Positions 23,859 to 32,738 of a stretch of DNA of 32,770 bases are shown in pieces (within the stretch, counting starts at the first letter, position 1; each line of letters opens with the position of its first letter). The translations under genes were made by a program, and so were the position numbers. Location: contig CALDHX010000025.1 in the NCBI GenBank assembly GCA_937901525.1, positions 1 to 32,770 on the forward strand, written 5' to 3'. This DNA comes from an uncultured Bacteroidales bacterium. Its GTDB lineage: Bacteria > Bacteroidota > Bacteroidia > Bacteroidales > P3. Below the pieces are notes generated by a model. That model did no database searches, was not told the DNA's origin, and saw nothing but the letters and a program-made list of their open reading frames with translations.

Positions 23859-24992
23859 TTATAAAAGTTTCTTTAATTCTTCAATATCTGGCAATGCTTG
23901 TTTTAATTTTTCTGGCATTTCCTCCGAAGTCTTGTATGTCGCAACGCCTAATGGCTTATCGTAGTCTTGGATTACATACTCCACATACTTTTTGTCTGCA
24001 CTCTTACATAATACAATGCCTATTGATGGATTTTCGTGTGGCTTACGCATTTGGTCGTCCACTAAACGAAGATATGTACACAACTGCCCTAAGTAAGAGG
24101 ACTTGAATGCTCCTTTCTTTAATTCTATTACAACTAATGCGTTCAGTTCTCGATTAAAAAATATAAGATCAGGGAAATGCTCAACTCCATACACCTCTAA
24201 TTTGTACTGATTGCCTACAAATGCAAAATCTCGACCAAAGGTAAGAATGAATTTCTTAATATTGTGTATAATTTCCTGCTCAATAACCCGTTCGTCAATA
24301 TCCTCTTTATCACGCTCTCCAAGTTCCTCTACATTGATAAAATCTAAAAGATATTCATCTTTGAACATTCCTATTGCTTTCAATGATTGACGGGCATCTG
24401 GTATTTTTTGTATGAAGTTATTTGCAATCTCTCCTTGATGATTAAACAAATCATCTTCTATTCTTGCAGCTAACACCTCCTTACTCCACTTATTTGCGAA
24501 GGCTTGACGAATGTAGAACAGACGCTCTGCAAGAGAACTGGTCTTACGAACTATAATCATATGATGAGTAAAGCCTAATCCTAAGAATGAAGCCACATCA
24601 AAAGCCTCTTTCTGAGGGATTTCGCAAAGTATCAATAGTTGGGTATCAATTTCGTTAACCACAGTTAGCGATTTATCATTACCTATTTCGCTAACCATAG
24701 TTAGCGATTTCAAATCCTCGCACCAAGTTTCATAGAATTGACGCATAAATTTGATGTTGGCTGCTGAGAAACCACGAAGTCCTGGTAACTCCTTTTGTAA
24801 TTGCTGGCTTATTGTTTCTATTGCTCCTTTACCCCAAAAACCCTCACGAGAGTTTTTAGAAACATAGCAACCTATACCATAATACAACGATAGTTGTTCT
24901 TTATTAGCCGCAGATGCTGCACGATACTGACTACACAATATCGCTTCCTTAATAATTTTTACAGCCTCAACGTATGTTTGCAAATCGCTCAT
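23859..24992 (-). CDS. Stand-alone DUF1016 (YhcG-like) PDDEXK nuclease domain protein
   Basis: I chose the ATG at 24992 (MSDLQTYVEAVK) since the longer frame would start upstream of the promoter. The product is 377 aa. It carries the same N-terminal pattern (LSLYYGIGCYVS, LPGLRGFSAANIKFMRQFYE) and nuclease-like motifs HFPDLIFFNREL with D275 and VVIELKKG with E290 and K292 as the protein at 8001-9146. The C-terminal 110 residues are especially close between the two. In the middle there is an internal near-repeat (SLTMVSEIGND and SLTVVNEIDT). The gene has its own promoter and terminator and lies between two 37-bp direct repeats, the same arrangement as its relative. Presumed nuclease; target unknown. 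Confidence 0.9.
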   Translation of the reverse strand: MSDLQTYVEAVKIIKEAILCSQYRAASAANKEQLSLYYGIGCYVSKNSREGFWGKGAIETISQQLQKELPGLRGFSAANIKFMRQFYETWCEDLKSLTMVSEIGNDKSLTVVNEIDTQLLILCEIPQKEAFDVASFLGLGFTHHMIIVRKTSSLAERLFYIRQAFANKWSKEVLAARIEDDLFNHQGEIANNFIQKIPDARQSLKAIGMFKDEYLLDFINVEELGERDKEDIDERVIEQEIIHNIKKFILTFGRDFAFVGNQYKLEVYGVEHFPDLIFFNRELNALVVIELKKGAFKSSYLGQLCTYLRLVDDQMRKPHENPSIGIVLCKSADKKYVEYVIQDYDKPLGVATYKTSEEMPEKLKQALPDIEELKKLL

Positions 24993-25010
24993 ATGCTTAT
25001 TATTTGCCAA

Positions 25011-25018
25011 CAAAAGTA
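25011..25018 (-). promoter_or_regulatory. Probable promoter of the DUF1016-family gene
   Basis: The minus strand reads TACTTTTG, matching TAnnTTTG, 18 nt before the chosen start codon. This supports the shorter start. Confidence 0.6.
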
Positions 25019-25049
25019 CAAATAATATATGAAATTTGACCATTAGACC

Positions 25050-25086
25050 AAAAATCAAGAAAAAAAACTACCAAAAAAGAAGAAAT
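25050..25086. repeat. 37-bp direct repeat, copy 2
   Basis: Identical by eye to 23776-23812, 1274 bp away. It lies upstream of the DUF1016-family promoter, so the repeats bracket the complete transcription unit. Confidence 0.9.
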
Positions 25087-25150
25087 CACAGGAAAAAAAA
25101 GAAGAAATTTCTCGCTTAAAAGAATATCAATTCTTCCTTTTTTGCACACT

Positions 25151-25162
25151 CCTATATATAGG
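25151..25162. promoter_or_regulatory. 12-bp palindrome in the divergent intergenic region
   Basis: CCTATATATAGG is a perfect palindrome between the DUF1016-family gene and the second type I operon. It could be an operator; no function is shown by the sequence. Confidence 0.4.
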
Positions 25163-25210
25163 TAGATAAAAAAATAATATCTTTTGAATTTTATAGCGAA
25201 GATAGAGAAT

Positions 25211-25237
25211 AAATCTACTACGATACGTAGTAGATTT
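25211..25237. promoter_or_regulatory. 12-bp inverted repeat upstream of the second type I operon
   Basis: AAATCTACTACG (25211-25222), ATA, CGTAGTAGATTT (25226-25237) form a perfect inverted repeat. It has no T tail on the plus strand and no gene ends there, so an operator is more likely than a terminator. It lies 65 nt upstream of the -7 element. Confidence 0.65.
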
Positions 25238-25301
25238 GATAGCATACAGACAAAAACTGTGTAAAGACACACTTTTTATCTGCGGGGTATATATTTTTTA
25301 G

Positions 25302-25309
25302 TATCTTTG
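25302..25309 (+). promoter_or_regulatory. Promoter -7 element of the second type I operon
   Basis: TATCTTTG matches the consensus and lies 28 nt before the hsdM start. Confidence 0.75.
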
Positions 25310-25337
25310 TAACGATAAACTAAACACAAGATAAATT

Positions 25338-26831
25338 ATGGTTACGGGAGAAATAAAAAACCGCATTGATGCAATTTGGGATACTTTTTGGAATGGTGGA
25401 ATTACCAATTCAATCACTATTCTTGAACAGATGACTTATTTGTTCTTTATGAAAATGTTGGACGATAGTCAAAAAGCAAAGGAAGCAACAGCAAGCATTA
25501 TGGGTGTTGAGATTAAAGAACCTACCTTCAAACAAGGAATGTGGTACAATCCCGAAACCGATAAAGATGTACCTTATGAAACTTTGCGTTGGAGCGTTTT
25601 CAAAAATAAAGAAGCAGAAGAGATGTATCGCATAATTAGTCGTGATGCTTTTATTTTTATTAAAAATCTCAACCAAGGCAAAGAATCATCTTACAGTAGG
25701 TTTATGAAAAATGCTACTTTTATGATTCAAAATCCAAGAACGCTTACAAAAATAGTTGAAGGCATTGATGGATTGGATATGAACAACCGAGACACTATGG
25801 GAGATGTGTATGAATACATCTTAGGCAAGATGGCTGCTTCGGGAAATAATGGACAATTTCGTACACCAAGACATATTATTAAGATGATGGTTGAACTAAT
25901 GAAGCCAAGTCTTAAAGATATTGTTTGCGACCCTGCAATGGGTTCGGCAGGATTTCTTGTTGAAACTGCAAAATACATTCAAGAACACTACAAGAATGAG
26001 TTATTAGAAAAGGAAAAACTAAAACATTATAAGAATGGTTTGCTACACGGTTTTGATACAGATTCAACAATGCTTCGTATCGGTGCAATGAATCTTATGC
26101 TTCACGGTGTTGATAATCCTGATATTGAATATAAAGACACTCTTTCAACCGATAACACTGACGAAAACAAATATACTTTATGTCTTGCAAATCCTCCTTT
26201 TTCGGGTAGTCTTGACAATGGTGCTGTAAGCAAATCTTTACTTTCTATTACCAAAACAAAGAAAACAGAATTGCTTTTTATGGCATTGTTTGTAAGAATG
26301 CTACAAGTAGGTGGCAGATGTGCTTCTATCGTTCCTGACGGTGTATTGTTTGGAACAAGCACAGGGCATAAAGCAATTAGAAAAGAGATTGTAGATAATC
26401 AACGTTTACAAGCGGTTATTTCTATGCCAAGTGGTGTTTTCAAACCTTACGCAGGGGTTTCTACTGCAATTCTTATTTTCACAAAAACAAATGCAGGTGG
26501 AACTGATAAGGTTTGGTTCTATGATATGAAAGCAGATGGCTATTCGCTTGATGATAAACGCAACCCTATTGCAGAAAATGATATTACTGACATAATTGAA
26601 CGTTTTAATAATCTTGACAAAGAGGAAGAAAGAACAAGAAAAGACAAATCTTTCCTTGTTCCTGTTGAAGAGATTCGCGAGAAAGGATATGACTTGTCTA
26701 TCAATAAGTATAAAGAGATAGAGCGAGAGAAGGTAGAATATGAAGCATCGGAGGTGATTCTTGCTCGCATCAATTCATTAGAAAACGAGATTGTGAGTGC
26801 ATTGAATGATTTTCAAACTAAATTTATGTAG
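25338..26831 (+). CDS. hsdM: Type I restriction-modification DNA methyltransferase subunit M (second system)
   Basis: This is the N6-adenine methyltransferase of the second type I system. The N-terminal HsdM domain (IEN-like start MVTGEIKNRIDAIWDTFWNGGITNSITILEQMTYLFFMKML) is followed by GQFRTPRHIIKMM, SAM motif I DPAMGSAGF (198-206) and catalytic NPPF (285-288). At 497 aa it is full length. It starts the operon hsdM-hsdS-hsdR. It is clearly different from the hsdM at 2955-4373, so the two systems are independent acquisitions or old duplicates. Confidence 0.95.
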   Translation: MVTGEIKNRIDAIWDTFWNGGITNSITILEQMTYLFFMKMLDDSQKAKEATASIMGVEIKEPTFKQGMWYNPETDKDVPYETLRWSVFKNKEAEEMYRIISRDAFIFIKNLNQGKESSYSRFMKNATFMIQNPRTLTKIVEGIDGLDMNNRDTMGDVYEYILGKMAASGNNGQFRTPRHIIKMMVELMKPSLKDIVCDPAMGSAGFLVETAKYIQEHYKNELLEKEKLKHYKNGLLHGFDTDSTMLRIGAMNLMLHGVDNPDIEYKDTLSTDNTDENKYTLCLANPPFSGSLDNGAVSKSLLSITKTKKTELLFMALFVRMLQVGGRCASIVPDGVLFGTSTGHKAIRKEIVDNQRLQAVISMPSGVFKPYAGVSTAILIFTKTNAGGTDKVWFYDMKADGYSLDDKRNPIAENDITDIIERFNNLDKEEERTRKDKSFLVPVEEIREKGYDLSINKYKEIEREKVEYEASEVILARINSLENEIVSALNDFQTKFM

Positions 26832-26832
26832 T

Positions 26833-27939
26833 ATGAAAGAGGGTTGGGAAATAGTTAATATCGGTTCTATTTGTAATATCATAACAGGGAAGTTAGATGC
26901 TAATGCTTCTTCTGAAAGTGGAGTATATCCTTTTTTTACTTGTTCAAGAGAAAGCTTGAAAATAGATAATTATGCGTATGATTGTGAATGTGTGTTGATT
27001 GCAGGTAATGGTGATTTAAATGTGAAATACTATAAAGGTAAATTTAATGCGTATCAACGTACATATATAGTAACACTTAAGAATGATATAAAGGATATTA
27101 GTGTAAAGTATATTTTTAAGTTTTTTGAAAAATATGTGGAGAAATTAAGACAATTAAGTATTGGTGGGGTTATTAAATATATTAAATTAGGAGATTTAAC
27201 AAATGCAAAAATCCCTGTACCTCCTCTTTCTGAACAAGAAAAGATTGTTGCAGAGTTGGATTGTTTGAGTGGAATAATTGAAAAAAAGAAACAACAACTT
27301 AAAGAATTGGATTCTCTTGCTCAATCAATCTTTTATGAAATGTTTGGCGACCCTGTGGAAAATGAAAAAGGTTGGGAGGTAAAGAAGTTGGGTGAATTAG
27401 GAAATTCAGAATTAGGTAAAATGCTCGATTCAAAAAAGAATCAAGGTGATTTATATCCATATCTATGTTCCTTAAATGTAAAATGGAATGATATAGATTA
27501 TTCTCAAATTAAAGAAATGAGAATAAAAAAAGATGAGTTAGATAGGTATAGAGTAAAAAAAGGAGATTTATTGATTTGTGAAGGTGGAGACACTGGACGA
27601 TGTGCGATATGGAAAAGTAACAAAGAAATATATTATCAAAATGCTTTGCATAGAGTTAGATTGAATGAAGGTTTAATGTTACCTATATTTTGTCTATTTG
27701 TGTTTAAAATTTACAAAGAAAATGGCGAAATCGATAAATATAGTACAGGACAAACTATAAAACATTTAGTAAAAAAAACATTATTGATAATTCCTATTCC
27801 TACCCCACCTCTCTCCTTACAACAACAATTTGCAAATAAAATTGAATTAATAGAAAAACAAAAAGAGTTAATAAAGCAGTCGATTAAGGAAACGGAAACT
27901 TTGTTTGATAGTCGTATGGATTATTATTTTAATTCTTAA
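26833..27939 (+). CDS. hsdS: Type I restriction-modification specificity subunit S (second system)
   Basis: I chose the ATG at 26833 (MKEGWEIVNIG), one base after the hsdM stop, rather than an earlier ATG inside hsdM. The 368-aa product has two recognition domains. Each is followed by a spacer helix: PPLSEQEKIVAELD and a more diverged PPLSLQQQFANKIE. The middle has the usual QSIFYEMFGDPVENEKGWEVKKLGE junction. Unlike the first system's HsdS, the two halves show no long identical DNA repeats. Confidence 0.93.
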   Translation: MKEGWEIVNIGSICNIITGKLDANASSESGVYPFFTCSRESLKIDNYAYDCECVLIAGNGDLNVKYYKGKFNAYQRTYIVTLKNDIKDISVKYIFKFFEKYVEKLRQLSIGGVIKYIKLGDLTNAKIPVPPLSEQEKIVAELDCLSGIIEKKKQQLKELDSLAQSIFYEMFGDPVENEKGWEVKKLGELGNSELGKMLDSKKNQGDLYPYLCSLNVKWNDIDYSQIKEMRIKKDELDRYRVKKGDLLICEGGDTGRCAIWKSNKEIYYQNALHRVRLNEGLMLPIFCLFVFKIYKENGEIDKYSTGQTIKHLVKKTLLIIPIPTPPLSLQQQFANKIELIEKQKELIKQSIKETETLFDSRMDYYFNS

Positions 27940-27945
27940 TGTGCT

Positions 27946-30900
27946 ATGAGAAACTTTGACTATATAAAAGAATTAGGTTTAGATGACTTGTATAGATTTT
28001 GTTCTACTACGGAAGAGAATCAAATCAGCAATCCTGTTTTCAGTGCCATAAATGCAAGAAAGGCATTAGAATATATGGTTCGTGCTATATATAAGATAAA
28101 GAATTTGGAAATTGGAGAAAGACAATCTTTATTTGAACTTATAGATGCAGAACCTTTCAAGGAGTTTATCTCTGACGAAAAAATGATGATGTCGATTCAT
28201 TACGTTAGAAAAGTCGGCAATAATGGAGCTCATACCTCTTCGGTAAGCAAGAAAGAATCTTTCTTTTGTCTTTTAAACACATACAATATAGTCGCTTCAA
28301 TCCTCATTAAATTAAAAATACTTCAAAGCATTGCACCTTTCAACAAAGACTTAATTCCAAACTCTCCTCAAAACCCTACTCCTTTTATAGAAAGCAATGA
28401 TACGGACAAAATTGTTAAACTTGCAGACAAGGATTCGGTTAATTCTCCTCAACCTGTTGCTTATCTTCCTTTGGATATTTCGGAAGAAGAGACAAGAAGA
28501 CTTTACATTGACTTGATGCTTAAAGAATCTGGTTGGGAAATTTTAGAAACAAAGGGATTGATTCAAGCATCGAAAGCATGTATAGAAATAGAGGTTGAAG
28601 GAATGCCTAACAACAAGAATATAGGTTATGTGGATTATGTGCTTTTTGGTAGTAATGGAAAACCGTTGGCGGTTATTGAAGCAAAAAAAACATCTCTTTC
28701 TGCCGAAAGTGGAAAACATCAAGCAGAATTATATGCAGATTGTTTAGAAAAACGATATGGTGTTCGTCCTGTTATTTATTACACAAACGGATTTCAGACC
28801 TATATAATAGACTCTCTTGGTTATCCTTCAAGAAGACTTTATAGTTTTCATACGGAAGACGATTTAGAAAGACTGATTCAAAAGCGAGGAAGAAAAGATA
28901 TTTCAGATTTCTCTATCAATCAAAATATAACAGATAGAGCATATCAAGAAATGGCAATCAAAGCAGTTTGTGAACATTACAATAAAAAACATAGAAAAGC
29001 TTTGCTTGTGATGGCAACGGGCACAGGAAAAACAAGAGTTGCTATTTCGTTGGTTGATGTATTGAAAAGAAATGATTGGGTAAAGAATGTTCTTTTCCTT
29101 GCAGATAGAACTTCTCTTGTTACGCAAGCTCAAAGAAATTTTAGTAAACTCTTGCCAAATGAAACGATATGTGTGTTGAACGAAACGGGCAATTCTAAAA
29201 AAGATTTGGACGCTCGCTTAGTGTTCTCTACTTATCAAACAATGATTAACTACATTGATAATGATGAGAAGTTGTTTTCTGTTGGTAGGTTCGATTTAAT
29301 TGTTATTGATGAGGCACATCGTTCAATCTTTGGCAAGTATGGTGCTATCTTCAATTACTTTGATGCAATGCTTATAGGACTTACCGCTACTCCAAGAGAA
29401 GAAATAGAAAAATCAACTTACGACATTTTTGAAATGGAGCAAGGTTTTCCTAATTATGCATACGAACTTGAAGATGCGGTAGAAGAGAAATATCTTGTGA
29501 ATTACACAGGATTTAAGCGTGGAAGTCTAATTATTAAAGAAGGCATAAAATACGAGAATCTTTCCGATGAAGAAAAGAAACAAATGGAACGTATTTGGGA
29601 ATATGAAATGACTATAAACGCTTTATCGGAAGGACCAAGAAATATTAAAAGCAGTGAAATCTTTACATATATCCATAATATTGACACAATAGATAAAGTG
29701 TTGCAAGATTTAATGGAAAACGGATTGAAAGTGCAAGGTGGAGAACGCATAGGAAAGACTATTATTTTTGCTTACAGACACGAACATGCAGAAAAGATTG
29801 TTGAGCGTTTTAAGATTCTTTACCCGGAATATGGTTCTGATTTCTGCGTTTTGATAGATAATACAATTACTTTCTCACAAGACTTGATTGATAAGTTTGA
29901 ACAAAGGAATTCTTTCCCTCAGATTGCTGTTTCTGTTGATATGCTCGATACAGGAATTGATGTGCCCGATATTTTGAATTTGGTATTTTTCAAACCTGTT
30001 AAGAGTAAGATAAAGTTTATGCAAATGATAGGACGAGGAACAAGACTTTCAGAAGGAATATTCGGCAACAAAGACAAAGAAGAGTTCTATATCTTTGATT
30101 GGTGTGGAAATTTTGAGTATTTTGGAAAGCACCCTAATGGAAAGGAATCAAAAACCGTTCAATCATTAACAGAAAGATTATTTGGATTACAAGTAGATAT
30201 TGCTTTTCATTTACAACATCAAAAATATCAAGAAGATAATTTTGCAAAGAAACTTCACGATGAGACTAAGAATATTTTAAAAGAACAAGTTTATTTATTG
30301 TCTGATAATCATATTTCGGTTAGAGCAAAATGGGAAGAAGTATCTCGTTTCAAAAAAGATGAAACTTGTTGGATATGCCTTACTGAATTAGACGCATTAA
30401 CATTAAAGAAAGACATCGCTCCATTGATTGCAAAAAACACATCAGATGAAAACGCAAAAAGATTTGATATTCTAATGCTTTCAATAGAACTATCGTTGTT
30501 GGATGATACTATAAATGCACACAAGGCAATAGAGAAAGTTATTGTTATTGCTGAAAAATTACAAGAAATAGCAACTATTCCACAGATTAAAGCAAAAATA
30601 GATACCATAAAAGAAGTCTGCAATATTGTGTCTTGGGAAAATGCAAATCTTGAATGGTTGGAAAAAGTGCGTGAGGATTTAAGAGATTTAGTAAAATTCT
30701 TATTGGGAGGCAATAGAACCTTTGTTGTAGATATAGAAGATGTTTTAAGCAATAATGGAGAAATAAAAGGTGTTCCTATAAAAGTTTCATATAAACAAAA
30801 GATTTTAGATTTCCTTGTAGAGAATAGAAATTTACCTGTTCTGAATAAGATATATTCAATGGAGCAACTTTCAATAGAAGATATAAAAGAATTAGAACAT

Positions 30901-31245
30901 ATTTTGTGGAGAGAACTTGGAAGTAAAGAAGACTATGAAAAACTTTCAAAGGAAAACAATGTAGCAGTCTTTATTCGTTCGATAATAGGAATAGATAGAA
31001 GAAGTGCCGTTGAAAGATTTTATAAATTCATAGTAGGTTCACAACTAAATTCAGAGCAAGAAGAGTTCCTTATGAATATTATTTCATACGTTTGTAGCAA
31101 CGGAGACATCACAAAAGAGATTGTTGTAAACGAAGCTCCTTTTGATGAAAAACTTTCAGCGGTATTTGGATTATATCTTTCTCCTCTTGCAAATTACATT
31201 GACAATATACATAAGGTTGTTTACCCACAACAAGAAATAGCATAA
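27946..31245 (+). CDS. hsdR: Type I restriction endonuclease subunit R with N-terminal extension (second system)
   Basis: This 1099-aa protein is the nuclease and translocase of the second type I system. Residues about 1-125 form an extra helical domain (NARKALEYMVRAIYK, IHYVRKVGNNGAHTS) resembling DUF4145, which is found fused to some HsdR proteins. The nuclease site follows: YVDYVLFG with D230, then VIEAKK with E245 and K247. The helicase core has MATGTGKT (356-363), DEAH (455-458), GLTATP and IGRGTR. It lies 6 nt after hsdS and ends the operon; a bidirectional terminator follows directly. The extension and the M-S-R order set it apart from the first system. Confidence 0.95.
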   Translation: MRNFDYIKELGLDDLYRFCSTTEENQISNPVFSAINARKALEYMVRAIYKIKNLEIGERQSLFELIDAEPFKEFISDEKMMMSIHYVRKVGNNGAHTSSVSKKESFFCLLNTYNIVASILIKLKILQSIAPFNKDLIPNSPQNPTPFIESNDTDKIVKLADKDSVNSPQPVAYLPLDISEEETRRLYIDLMLKESGWEILETKGLIQASKACIEIEVEGMPNNKNIGYVDYVLFGSNGKPLAVIEAKKTSLSAESGKHQAELYADCLEKRYGVRPVIYYTNGFQTYIIDSLGYPSRRLYSFHTEDDLERLIQKRGRKDISDFSINQNITDRAYQEMAIKAVCEHYNKKHRKALLVMATGTGKTRVAISLVDVLKRNDWVKNVLFLADRTSLVTQAQRNFSKLLPNETICVLNETGNSKKDLDARLVFSTYQTMINYIDNDEKLFSVGRFDLIVIDEAHRSIFGKYGAIFNYFDAMLIGLTATPREEIEKSTYDIFEMEQGFPNYAYELEDAVEEKYLVNYTGFKRGSLIIKEGIKYENLSDEEKKQMERIWEYEMTINALSEGPRNIKSSEIFTYIHNIDTIDKVLQDLMENGLKVQGGERIGKTIIFAYRHEHAEKIVERFKILYPEYGSDFCVLIDNTITFSQDLIDKFEQRNSFPQIAVSVDMLDTGIDVPDILNLVFFKPVKSKIKFMQMIGRGTRLSEGIFGNKDKEEFYIFDWCGNFEYFGKHPNGKESKTVQSLTERLFGLQVDIAFHLQHQKYQEDNFAKKLHDETKNILKEQVYLLSDNHISVRAKWEEVSRFKKDETCWICLTELDALTLKKDIAPLIAKNTSDENAKRFDILMLSIELSLLDDTINAHKAIEKVIVIAEKLQEIATIPQIKAKIDTIKEVCNIVSWENANLEWLEKVREDLRDLVKFLLGGNRTFVVDIEDVLSNNGEIKGVPIKVSYKQKILDFLVENRNLPVLNKIYSMEQLSIEDIKELEHILWRELGSKEDYEKLSKENNVAVFIRSIIGIDRRSAVERFYKFIVGSQLNSEQEEFLMNIISYVCSNGDITKEIVVNEAPFDEKLSAVFGLYLSPLANYIDNIHKVVYPQQEIA

Positions 31246-31247
31246 AA

Positions 31248-31281
31248 AAAAAGCAGAAGTTGTTTCTTACTTCTGCTTTTT
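31248..31281. terminator. Bidirectional terminator between hsdR and the ATPase gene
   Basis: AAAAAGCAGAAGT (31248-31260) and ACTTCTGCTTTTT (31269-31281) form a perfect 13-bp stem with an 8-nt loop. A related hairpin recurs at 32716-32738. The right arm and what follows belong to the duplicated segment discussed below. Confidence 0.88.
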
Positions 31282-31310
31282 CTTTCTTATTTCACGCATT
31301 TTACGTGGAT
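31270..31310. repeat. About 41-bp imperfect direct repeat, copy A (gene end plus terminator)
   Basis: Matches 32732-32770 with one substitution and a 2-nt length difference by eye. The last 16 bp are identical and the match may continue past the right edge of the window. Confidence 0.85.
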
Positions 31311-31364
31311 TACTTTTTTGGTTTCAAAGAATTCTTCTTCAAAGTAATTGTCTTTTGATTTTAC
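31287..31364 (-). pseudogene. Remnant of a gene 3' end (25 codons and stop)
   Basis: On the minus strand an open frame of 25 codons runs directly from the end of the ATPase gene and ends KKVIHVKCVK-stop. The last codons also occur at the right edge of the window, where IHVKCVK-stop ends a gene coming from outside. There is a synonymous difference (GTG versus GTA). No start codon is present here, so this is a fragment. The parent protein family is not recognisable. Confidence 0.7.
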
Positions 31365-32590
31365 TTAACTATACTTCCTTTTAGGTTTGAGGAAAGAAAG
31401 TCTTTGATGTACACATGTTCTACTCCTTCAAAACTGTTTTCAAAGGAGCGTTCGGCTGATACTACTATTTTTGGATAGTTGTCTTTTATCTTTAATAGGT
31501 TACCAAATTCACGTTCCATGGTTTCTGTGCGAGACAATTCTACTGCTACTTGCACATAAAGTGTTTCACCATTGCGAGTGCAAACAAAGTCTATTTCTTC
31601 TGTTGATAAACTTCCTACTTTTACATCATATCCGCAAACAATTAAGTGATTACAAACAAGATTTTCTAATCTCTTTGCCTTATCTTGTGGTTTGTAGCCT
31701 GCTAATGCATTGCGAATACCCATATTTTCAAAGAAATATTTTTCTCCTCTTTCAAAAAGTCGTTTGCCTACTATGTCGTAGCGTCCTAAACGATGTACGA
31801 TAAAGGCATCGGAAAGTGCATCGGCATATTCGGATACTTGGTTTGAGGCTATATTTACTTTTTGACTTTTAAGAAAATCGCTAATACTTTTTGCAGAAAA
31901 TAAACTTCCTACATTATTTGCCAAGAAACGAATGAGTTGTTCAAGGAATATGGTATTGCGTATTTTTTTTCTTCTTATTACATCTCTTAAAACTATGGTT
32001 GAGTATATGCTGTTTATGTATTCCATTACTACTCTTTCTTCAAGCGGAAGGTTTTTCAAGTATGGCAAGCCTCCAAAACGCATGTATTTTTCCAAAGATT
32101 CATCATCGTTTGGCAGTTTATGGAATTGCAAAAATTCAAGGTAAGATAAACTATATATTCTAAACTCGACATATCGTCCTCCTAATTCATTTGCCAAATC
32201 ACTTGAAAAAATTTCTGAATTGCTTCCTGTAATGTATATATCGTTATTTTCATTTAATGCAAGAGAACGTATTGCCAAATGAAAATTTTCTATTTCTTGT
32301 ATTTCATCTACAAAGATGTAGTTTTTTCTTTCTTCAACCAAGTGTTCTTTTATATAGTCATACAAATCTCTGTAATTAAGAATAAACTCAAAGTCTAAAT
32401 CTTCTTTATTTATGTAGATGATATTAGGATTTGTTTCTTCATTTTTTATAAGTTCCATTAGTTGAAATAAAATATAACTCTTTCCAACACGTCTATGTCC
32501 TATCATAACCTTGACAGTGTTTGTTCTCATAAAAGGTTTTATTCTTTCAATATAAATATCTCTACTATATATATTACTTGGTATCTTCAT
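31361..32590 (-). CDS. AAA_14/DUF4143-type ATPase
   Basis: The 409-aa protein has Walker A GHRRVGKS (31-38), Walker B YIFVDEIQ with D95 and E96, and a sensor TGSNSEIFSSDLANELGGRY. The segments RFGGLPYLKNLP and YSTIVLRDVIRRKKIR follow, then a C-terminal DUF4143 region with a PD-(D/E)XK-like strand pattern EEIDFVCTRNGETLYVQVAVEL. In the last motif the usual lysine after E/Q-x is not present, so nuclease activity is doubtful. Such ATPases are frequent orphan genes in Bacteroidetes and archaea. It converges on hsdR of the second system, has a promoter at 32623-32630, and lies between direct repeats formed by another gene's 3' end. Confidence 0.9.
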   Translation of the reverse strand: MKIPSNIYSRDIYIERIKPFMRTNTVKVMIGHRRVGKSYILFQLMELIKNEETNPNIIYINKEDLDFEFILNYRDLYDYIKEHLVEERKNYIFVDEIQEIENFHLAIRSLALNENNDIYITGSNSEIFSSDLANELGGRYVEFRIYSLSYLEFLQFHKLPNDDESLEKYMRFGGLPYLKNLPLEERVVMEYINSIYSTIVLRDVIRRKKIRNTIFLEQLIRFLANNVGSLFSAKSISDFLKSQKVNIASNQVSEYADALSDAFIVHRLGRYDIVGKRLFERGEKYFFENMGIRNALAGYKPQDKAKRLENLVCNHLIVCGYDVKVGSLSTEEIDFVCTRNGETLYVQVAVELSRTETMEREFGNLLKIKDNYPKIVVSAERSFENSFEGVEHVYIKDFLSSNLKGSIVK

Positions 32591-32622
32591 GTTTTTATTT
32601 TAATTATGTTTTAAATTCTTTG

Positions 32623-32630
32623 CAAAAATA
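32623..32630 (-). promoter_or_regulatory. Promoter -7 element of the AAA_14 ATPase gene
   Basis: The minus strand reads TATTTTTG, 32 nt before the start codon. Confidence 0.65.
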
Positions 32631-32644
32631 AGAATTATTTTAAA

Positions 32645-32688
32645 CATACTTTAAATATCTATGATTTTTTATGATTATTTAAAGTATG
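32645..32688. promoter_or_regulatory. 13-bp inverted repeat upstream of the ATPase promoter
   Basis: CATACTTTAAATA (32645-32657) and TATTTAAAGTATG (32676-32688) are perfect inverted copies with an 18-nt spacer, lying over the -33 region and upstream. This is consistent with an operator for a dimeric regulator. Confidence 0.6.
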
Positions 32689-32715
32689 ATTTAAGTTTTT
32701 AAAGAAATAAAAAAT

Positions 32716-32738
32716 GCAGAAGTTTTTTAGGCTTCTGC
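32716..32738 (-). terminator. Terminator of the gene entering from the right edge
   Basis: GCAGAAG (32716-32722) and CTTCTGC (32732-32738) form a 7-bp stem with flanking A and T runs. It resembles the terminator at 31248-31281. Confidence 0.75.

Noticed and set aside
24993..25058. Longer start for the DUF1016 gene on the minus strand
   Set aside because: The extension MIFGLMVKFHILFVLLLANNKH covers the promoter at 25011-25018 and is hydrophobic in a way not seen in the family.
26806..26832. Earlier hsdS start overlapping hsdM
   Set aside because: The ATG one base after the hsdM stop gives the usual HsdS N-terminus; the extra nine residues have no support.
30309..30752. 147-aa minus-strand ORF inside the second hsdR
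   Set aside because: Serine-rich antisense frame of a clearly coding region.
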